A stretch of DNA of 64,000 nt from Phoronis australis (Eukaryota; Phoronida; Phoronidae), in the NCBI GenBank assembly GCA_002633005.1, contig NMRA01000068.1, positions 823,092-887,091 of the forward strand. The letters are read 5' to 3'. Shown piece by piece: positions 58,701-64,000 of the stretch. Each line of letters starts with the position of its first letter. The first letter of the stretch is position 1. Under the pieces are notes generated by a model, which ran no database searches, was not told the origin of the DNA, and saw only the letters and a program-made list of their open reading frames with translations. The translations under genes were made by a program, and so were the position numbers.

Positions 58701-60319
58701 GTCACCGTCTTTGGTGATTCAACACTTGCAGGCAATTTCTTGTACCCGCGATTCTTCTTGCTGGTCACAGTCTCTGGCTGATGACGCAACACTTCAGGTA
58801 GTATCTTACTACCCACAATGCAAGTGACAAGCTCTTAGTTAACTTCCGGTTCGTTAACCCTTGCCCTTGCCAAGATCCTTTCTAGAATCTTCCACGAGAT
58901 GGCTCTGTCGTACAACTGCTTCTGTACACTGTAGCAAGTCTTTATGCTTCAACTACTTTAGCGCATCTGATTATCTTGCTGATTTCAGCCCATAATATAA
59001 CATTCTACTTATTTAGTGATTGGCTNNNNNNNNNNNNNNNNNNNNNNNNNNNNNNNNNNNNNNNNNNNNNNNNNNNNNNNNNNNNNNNNNNNNNNNNNNN
59101 NNNNNNNNNNNNNNNNNNNNNNNNNNNNNNNNNNNNNNNNNNNNNNNNNNNNNNNNNNNNNNNNNNNNNNNNNNNNNNNNNNNNNNNNNNNNNNNNNNNN
59201 NNNNNNNNNNNNNNNNNNNNNNNNNNNNNNNNNNNNNNNNNNNNNNNNNNNNNNNNNNNNNNNNNNNNNNNNNNNNNNNNNNNNNNNNNNNNNNNNNNNN
59301 NNNNNNNNNNNNNNNNNNNNNNNNNNNNNNNNNNNNNNNNNNNNNNNNNNNNNNNNNNNNNNNNNNNNNNNNNNNNNNNNNNNNNNNNNNNNNNNNNNNN
59401 NNNNNNNNNNNNNNNNNNNNNNNNNNNNNNNNNNNNNNNNNNNNNNNNNNNNNNNNNNNNNNNNNNNNNNNNNNNNNNNNNNNNNNNNNNNNNNNNNNNN
59501 NNNNNNNNNNNNNNNNNNNNNNNNNNNNNNNNNNNNNNNNNNNNNNNNNNNNNNNNNNNNNNNNNNNNNNNNNNNNNNNNNNNNNNNNNNNNNNNNNNNN
59601 NNNNNNNNNNNNNNNNNNNNNNNNNNNNNNNNNNNNNNNNNNNNNNNNNNNNNNNNNNNNNNNNNNNNNNNNNNNNNNNNNNNNNNNNNNNNNNNNNNNN
59701 NNNNNNNNNNNNNNNNNNNNNNNNNNNNNNNNNNNNNNNNNNNNNNNNNNNNNNNNNNNNNNNNNNNNNNNNNNNNNNNNNNNNNNNNNNNNNTTACCTG
59801 TAATGACCCCTCATGATGTGTTATGACCAATCAGTCCAGTTCTCCCTCTTTACCTGTAATGACCCCTCATGATGTGTTATGACCAATCAGTCCAGTTCTC
59901 CCTCTTTACCTGTAATGACCCCTCATGATGTGTTATGACCAATCAGTCCAGTTCTCCCTCTTTACCTGTAATGACCCCTCATGATGTGTTATGACCAATC
60001 TGTCCATTTTTCTGACCATGATTTCCCTTTGCATACGGTTGGGGAATTCTGGATCATTTTGTCAGATTATTTTTGTCGTGTTTGGTATCATTCTGTGTTG
60101 AGAGTAAAAGGGTTGTTGCGGCAAGCCAAACTTTAAACATGTTCAGATGATACAACTCTTAGGTGAACAGAGTTTTACAATGCTTATCTGTATTTTAGGC
60201 TTGAAGATGTCTCACTTTTCCAACAAGTTTTACAGCACCCTGCTTTCAAGAGCAATCCTACTGCAACTGTATTAGAACATTTACAAAACAAACTGGAAAT
60301 GGAAAATGTGGACTGCTGA
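49591..60319 (+). CDS. SLX9: SLX9 (FAM207A), ribosome biogenesis protein, four visible exons
   Basis: SLX9 is a nucleolar factor tied to 40S pre-ribosome assembly and export. Exons: 49591-49716, 52589-52772, 55150-55309 and 60199-60319. Exon 1 begins M-G-K-V-K-R-A-R-Q-K-Y-H, like the human M-G-K-V-R-G-L-R. Exon 2 has I-F-P-N-K-D-L-F-K-G-V-N and the basic K-K-K-D-K-R-K-L-R, matching human K-K-E-K-M-K-L-R-R. Exon 3 has R-K-R-R-Q-K-T-A-I-V-G-D-M-Q-P-L-G-D-T-L-P, the family signature. Exon 4 has F-Q-Q-V-L-Q-H-P-A-F-K-S-N-P and ends in TGA. Phases: 0, 1, 2. Visible coding totals 591 nt (196 aa) against 230 aa in human; the shortfall is the basic linker (in human, K-P-R-P-S followed by M-S-A-A-Q-R) between exons 3 and 4, probably an undetected exon or one in the gap. 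Confidence 0.9.
50580..53300 (+). repeat. Diverged tandem and dispersed repeat with a CTGGTGGCAATTTT core, in SLX9 introns
   Basis: Between 50580 and 51640 a unit of a few hundred bases recurs. It contains TTTTCATAAAATTTGGCAG, GTGTGCC(A/C)CC(T)(T/G)GTGGC and CTCTGTATCTTCGGA-like blocks. Outlying pieces lie near 52830-52970 and 53030-53290. An inverted core (GCCACTAGGGGGCAC) is near 54500. No coding frame. Exon 2 of SLX9 sits between pieces. Confidence 0.6.
52589..52772 (+). CDS. SLX9: SLX9 exon 2
   Basis: 184 nt after TACTTTTCAG. It ends L-R-H-H-L-W-M-K with one base left over before GTATTG. The joined codon AAA gives K-I-D-T-I in exon 3, matching human Q-K-I-E-A-I. Confidence 0.9.
53400..53800 (-). 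pseudogene. Penelope-like retroelement remnant (GIY-YIG endonuclease end)
   Basis: The minus strand reads S-H-G-V-R-H-F-L-K-R-S-T in one frame. It then continues in another: K-L-V-H-P-K-D-P, V-V-Y-Q-L-P-C, Y-I-G-E-T-K-R (the GIY-YIG core is Y-Q-L-P-C through Y-I-G-E-T). In a third frame it reads V-Y-I-R-T-K and N-M-D-Q-G-L-Q-L-T-P-V. The order is that of the C-terminal part of Penelope-like elements. Frameshifts and an internal stop show it is inactive. Lies in SLX9 intron 2. Confidence 0.65.
54595..55050 (+). repeat. 31-bp minisatellite in two blocks
   Basis: Unit CAGGCTGCATTGTTCTTGTA plus ACACATGTCTA, or the variant with GGTACATGTCAA. About five copies before 54760 and about six from 54860, separated by a copy of the exon 3 acceptor region and a single N. 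Confidence 0.85.
54741..54855 (+). repeat. Direct duplication of the sequence before SLX9 exon 3 (partner 55036-55150)
   Basis: 115 bp identical by eye to 55036-55150 and ending exactly at the N at 54856. It includes a second copy of the exon 3 splice acceptor. Confidence 0.85.
55150..55309 (+). CDS. SLX9: SLX9 exon 3, family signature
   Basis: 160 nt after GTGTTACAG. It encodes the conserved V-G-D-M-Q-P-L block. The donor at 55310 (GTGGTT) is weak but gives the phase required by exon 4. A copy of its acceptor occurs at 54846-54854 in a probable assembly duplicate. Confidence 0.88.
55639..55687. repeat. Near-perfect hairpin
   Basis: TACTTGTCGGAATTC pairs with GAATTCCGACAAGTA across a 3-base loop (55661-55663). 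The stem continues with AGAGCAA/TTGCTCT after a 2-base bulge. On the minus strand, TATGGTCTAGTGGTCAG follows, which resembles a tRNA A box and also has CTAG then T, as at Helitron 3' ends. Confidence 0.75.
55660..55965 (-). repeat. Dispersed repeat, copy B
   Basis: Reverse-complement relative of 13905-14225. The end next to the hairpin carries GTCAGAGCAACATACTTG in the same orientation as copy A. A palindromic AAAATGGCGGCCATTTT core resembles a YY1 site and is part of the repeat. Confidence 0.6.
56422..56572 (+). repeat. Direct duplication, first copy (partner 56949-57099)
   Basis: 151 bp identical by eye to 56949-57099, ending exactly at the N at 56573. Confidence 0.85.
56949..57099 (+). 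repeat. Direct duplication, second copy
   Basis: See 56422-56572. The 376 bp between them differ and would be the divergent contig end if this is an assembly join. Confidence 0.85.
57181..57874 (+). pseudogene. Decayed protein-coding remnant of unknown origin
   Basis: In consecutive plus frames: H-F-C-S-W-S-Y-L-N-K-G-C-F-E-E-R, then Y-V-N-Y-S-F-S-Q-V-R-S-M-F-L-Q-S-Y-V-A-H-H, then from about 57610 G-Y-H-P-K-E-H-I-R-I-L-K-C-F-D and P-P-R-G-R-K-V-V-T-K-T-F-L to TAG at about 57874. The composition (C, H, W, aromatic-rich, ordered charged tail) looks protein-like, with frameshifts between the pieces. I do not recognise the family. Lies in the intron before the last SLX9 exon. Confidence 0.35.
57910..57944. 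repeat. Perfect 17-bp palindrome
   Basis: CAGGAAGAGATAACCAG, one spacer base, then its exact inverse. It begins 36 bases after the stop of the decayed frame. Confidence 0.8.
58377..59025 (-). repeat. 649-bp interspersed repeat, copy 2, inverted
   Basis: Reverse complement of 43643-44291. It runs into the sequencing gap at 59026, so its far end is unknown. Confidence 0.8.
59026..59793. other. Assembly gap (768 N)
   Basis: Unresolved bases inside the intron before the last SLX9 exon, bounded by an interspersed repeat on the left and a 56-bp tandem repeat on the right. Confidence 0.99.
59794..60005 (+). repeat. 56-bp tandem repeat, almost four copies
   Basis: Units begin TTACCTGTAATGACCCCTCA at 59794, 59850, 59906 and 59962 and are identical by eye until the last one diverges near 59998. 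The array probably continues into the gap. Confidence 0.9.
60199..60319 (+). CDS. SLX9: SLX9 last exon
   Basis: 121 nt after CTGTATTTTAG. It encodes the conserved C-terminal helix F-Q-Q-V-L-Q-H-P-A-F-K-S-N-P-T-A-T-V-L and ends in TGA at 60317-60319. Human has F-Q-E-L-L-A-S-P-A-Y-R-A-S-P at the equivalent place. Confidence 0.88.
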
Positions 60320-60777
60320 TCAAGGTGTGGCTGTCTGGAAGAACTTTTAGCACTGGCAAATGATTGACTTGTTACTGCTTGTGAAGGTGAAGTAATTTTC
60401 ATCTTGCTGTACAACCAATTATAATGGCTGTCATCTTACCAAGGATTTAAGAAGCTATTGCAAGGTTCCCACATCTCATTGCGAAAATGTGATTAAATTC
60501 TGTAAATTGCATTTTGCTCAGAATGTTAAGCTTTTTGGTAGTCACTATTTGTGTCCAAACTTTGTTGGGAGAAAAATTACAAATAATAGCTTCATCTCGA
60601 ATTCAACTCTGTTTTGCCCAGGTAGATAAACACATTGTATGTTCAGCATAAGATTAGACCCCCAAAGCACTTCCGAGCTGGGTCAGTATACTGACGACAT
60701 GGCGTTCAACGCTTTTCATGGCATGACTGCAATTTGTTGTGCAATTGAACCATGAACAAGTCTTGATGTAAACTAGG

Positions 60778-60783
60778 AATAAA
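60778..60783 (+). terminator. SLX9: SLX9 polyadenylation signal
   Basis: First AATAAA after the SLX9 stop codon, about 460 bases downstream. Confidence 0.5.
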
Positions 60784-62121
60784 CACATAGCATTGTTAGG
60801 GGCAAATTCTTCAGAATCAATTCGTGTAAAATTTTAGGATAATGTTTATTTACGTGACTGTCAACTTGCTAGTTGTAATATATGTACGTGGTTTGCACTG
60901 CTCTTTATACTTTGAGCTCATAGAAATCTTTGTATTGAGAAATTGTTGGCCTTTCAGTGGCATCATGCAAAAGCTTATCTTTGAGGAAATCTACAGTGTT
61001 TCACTATTATATCTGGTGTGGTGGAATATACATTGATTGAAGAGCAATGTTCTCTATTTTATATTGGTCTTTTGGAAAATGTCAGAGGAAAAAAACAACC
61101 GTGCTCTGGTTTTTCATTAGAACCATGTATATAAATACTTATCAATGTATATTAGTTTAAAATGTTAAGATCCATCAGGTGTATGTGAACTTTCATTTAT
61201 AAATTGTTAATTACATACCCTCGTTGTGAATGATTACTTCTTATTCAAGAACCGTATTTCCTGCTATATCAGTATAAGTGATGAAGCTTAGCATAATAGT
61301 TTGAAGCGTATTATTGTTTGAAGATGGCAAATTTGTTAAAAGCTACGTTACATGCCAAAAGTCATCAAACAAAATGAACCCAGATTGCCCCGACCGGAGT
61401 GTAAGTTAGCACAATTTACCATCAGAGTTTCTAAATGATAAGTCATAACAGGGAAATGGTATCTTGTCCTATAGCTTCTCATGTTTTGATTAAGTGTTTT
61501 GATTTGGTGTAAATTTGCACTTAGTAGTTAAAGCCACATAAACCATGTTATGGTGTTGAAAACATTGTCTTCACGACAGACATATTTTCCCTTCCACACC
61601 AGCCATGTTCTTTCTGTAATCTACAGTTAAACAACAGCAATTCTGTGGTACATGTGTAAATCTGTACTCACATGAAAAGTTTTGAACCAGTCAAATACGA
61701 TTACAGTCTGCTCAATCTACAAGAGTGATGGTAGCATGGGGCAAGTTAATGAATGTCTGGAGATAGACTGCATATCTTGAATCACAGGATCACTTTTGTG
61801 GTTAGAGTCGCATTTTAGCCAAACAACAAATTTATTTCCGTAATGGTACTAACTGTGCAAGAATATGTGAATACCAGTTTTGGGTGGTTGTGTCTCTTTA
61901 ATTAATTCTGCTCTCCAGGATAACTTTGCTTCCAGTGTGACTGTAAAATCTTTTTGATGCGAGAGACAACATAACAATTTAACCTCTGGTAGCTTCTCCC
62001 AGTGTACTGGAGTAAGTGGTGGATGCATATTTCATGTTTCAAAATAAAATTTTCAATTCTATTCAAGCCTGCTTTCCCCAGGAAAACATGGACTAAAGAC
62101 AAAACAAATGGTAATAAATTA
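60784..62121. other. Spacer between convergent genes
   Basis: No coding similarity or recognised repeat. It separates the SLX9 3' end from the 3' end of the minus-strand gene at 63117. Confidence 0.45.
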
Positions 62122-62127
62122 GTTTAT
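62122..62127 (-). terminator. Candidate polyadenylation signal of the right-edge gene
   Basis: TTTATT on plus is AATAAA on minus, about 1 kb beyond the stop codon at 63117. Closer signals were not systematically excluded. Confidence 0.3.
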
Positions 62128-63116
62128 TAAATACTATGCTCTAGTTCAATAGATAAATTCTACATATTAAATTAATTTACAACAACGGTGGAAGTCAGCT
62201 CAAATATTCAAAACAATGTAAAATTCAGTAATAGAACAGAGATTCTACAAAAACCTCATTTCAACGAAAGCCACACCACTCGATGTAAAATTTCTCTTCA
62301 CTCCGTAGCGACTGCCTTGAATAAAAGCTGACTGGTGTACTATAACATCTCTGATAACAAGCTACTTTCCAATGTTTGACAATCGCACCAATTTGCCAAA
62401 GATGACGAGCACAAAAGACAAACTTTTCGTAAGTTCAAGCATTTATGTAAAGAATGTAAATCTTCAATGCCACAAAACTAAACTTTACCATGTGTGAGAT
62501 TAATTCAGCTGTTGTAAACTCCCGGTTTTAATGCCCTACCACTTATAGACGGTATGTAAAGGTTGAGTATTCAATTCAAACAGAACTGCAGGTGGACGGG
62601 GATTTGAGAATCTGTGAATACACAAGTCAACACTTAAAATGCTCAAAATATCAAACGAGACAGATTTTGACAAAAACATGAGCAGTGGGTAATGAATATT
62701 GAGAGTGGAAGTGTCACATTTGACAAATATTGAACAATTGTACATAATTTTGCCTGTTAAGAAATATTTTTAATGACAACATCACTGCACCTTCTCATTC
62801 CTAATCCCTTATTTGTAACAAAAAATCATTTCCCACAGTTTTAACCCGTAATGTGCTGTTCTGATGCAATACAACCAAAACATTGGACAACGTATCTTTC
62901 CATGCACCCACAGGCCCGGTCCAAAACATCAAATTGTCAGAACGAAATTGGTGCACGGAATCCACACGAGTCGATGTGAACACAGCTAAAACAACATACA
63001 AGTATACTACCACCCCAATTCTGGAGTACACTTCTTGACCTTTAACACTATTTTCTTCAACTTATAAGTTTGTTGACCACCAATACCTTGTGACTTGGTA
63101 TTTGATGGTTGGGAAC

Positions 63117-64000
63117 CTATAGTGGCAACTCAAACTGGACATGTACGGCAGCTTCACGAGCAAGGCTCATTATGTTGGACAGCTTCACCACCTGAAATGA
63201 AGAGATAAGCAATTTAATTAGTAGTTGTGGAACAAACCCACACTGTGTACTGGCAATAAGAACACAGTGCTTTGTCATCATCAGTGATGGTTGGAACAAA
63301 TGGTAACAATTTCGTGCAAACTTAACACATAAATCCATTGTTTTGGCTCCAAAACCATGATGTTCATCTGTCATTGACATCTGCTAAGCTGTTCAAAGCG
63401 GTGTGCTGTTGCATCCAAGGGCACCAAACAATTGCATATACTTGCACCGAATTATCCGAACAAGCAATAGTATTATACCTACAAGCTACATTTATTATGA
63501 AGATAATTTTATGCTCAGGCAAATCATTCAAAAGGTTTGTGCGAATGAGTTGTATATTGCAATAATTGCTAACCACCCACGAGTAAGAGAAAGCATCGTG
63601 TGATCAAAAGGCGTATCACATGACTGGTTATATTCCAACAGACGATGTGAGAGCTGCTGAGACACATTAACGCACGACCGATTCTGTATCGCGAGTGGCT
63701 ACCTTATGATTCATGATCTATGTGGAAGATTCAGTGATTGGTGCGTAAGATTGTCTGCTACCCTTGACATATCAGTTATGAAAACTTGAAAACAATCTCA
63801 AATCATTGCCTCTCTTGCCCATAAGCACTGTCACCTAAAAGACAACCCATAAAGATCGTAAAACGCTCTCCAGTGCCAGGACAGCACGGGTTGAGTTTTG
63901 AAACAAACTGAGCAACTGAAGCATTCAATGATTGGGAAAATACTTAACCATCTTAGCTGCCTCATCAAGATTATCACATGGCAGTATCTTCAAATCTGAG
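63117..64000 (-). CDS. C-terminal exons of an unrecognised gene, partial at the right edge
   Basis: Exon 64000-63949 (continuing beyond the window, donor GTTAAGT) encodes L-K-I-L-P-C-D-N-L-D-E-A-A-K-M. Exon 63191-63117 (acceptor TTCATTTCAG) encodes V-V-K-L-S-N-I-M-S-L-A-R-E-A-A-V-H-V-Q-F and ends E-L-P-L-TAG. The junction is phase 0. The helical, conserved-looking tail suggests a real gene, but I cannot name it. The intron between them (63192-63948) shows nothing else. It is convergent with SLX9. Confidence 0.5.

Noticed and set aside
59009-59830. Four long open frames of 266-275 codons
   Set aside because: They consist of unresolved N bases in the assembly gap.

Overview
The window is animal nuclear DNA, most likely from an invertebrate. 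Its genes are split by introns with GT-AG boundaries and AATAAA signals. Four conserved or clearly coding host loci are spread through a dense field of old transposable elements, and no bacterial-style gene organisation is present. The species cannot be named from this sequence. The repertoire fits an invertebrate such as a lophotrochozoan or an invertebrate deuterostome: Kolobok-like, pogo, MULE-like and hAT-like DNA elements, LINEs, a Penelope-like element and tRNA-derived SINEs.

Host genes. (1) At 698-1372 (+) lie the last two exons of MPDU1, the PQ-loop protein needed for use of dolichol-linked mannose. (2) At 6544-18337 (-) lies TFAP4 (AP-4), a bHLH-zipper transcription factor. Five exons join in frame to about 361 codons. 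(3) At 49591-60319 (+) lies SLX9/FAM207A, a ribosome biogenesis factor. Four exons are visible and one is probably missing, perhaps in the sequencing gap at 59026-59793. (4) At 63117-64000 (-) lie the last exons of a gene I do not recognise; it runs off the right edge and converges on SLX9. A fifth, tentative small gene runs on the minus strand from a promoter-like cluster near 35.3 kb.

Mobile DNA. 12.5 kb: a short inverted-terminal-repeat element, with a second copy at 33.8 kb, both with 5-bp target duplications. 19.7-25.0 kb: palindromic and tandem repeats in opposite orientations, plus a region full of a GTACGTACAC motif. 25.4-27.0 kb: a TTAA-flanked, Kolobok-like element with a broken THAP domain. 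29.7 kb and 46.6-49.1 kb: LINE fragments. 33.0-33.6 kb: a MULE-transposase-like gene piece with preserved splice sites. 35.5-38.8 kb: several elements, at least one nested inside a repeat whose uninterrupted copy lies at 42.9 kb. 39.25-41.55 kb: a pogo-type transposase with a 417-codon open frame. 53.4-53.8 kb: a Penelope-like remnant. 43.6 and 58.4 kb: two 649-bp copies of one repeat in opposite orientation.

Assembly. Each of the three isolated N bases (23349, 54856, 56573) sits exactly at the edge of a near-identical direct duplication. These look like unmerged contig overlaps rather than real tandem copies. The large gap ends in a 56-bp tandem repeat, a likely cause of the break.
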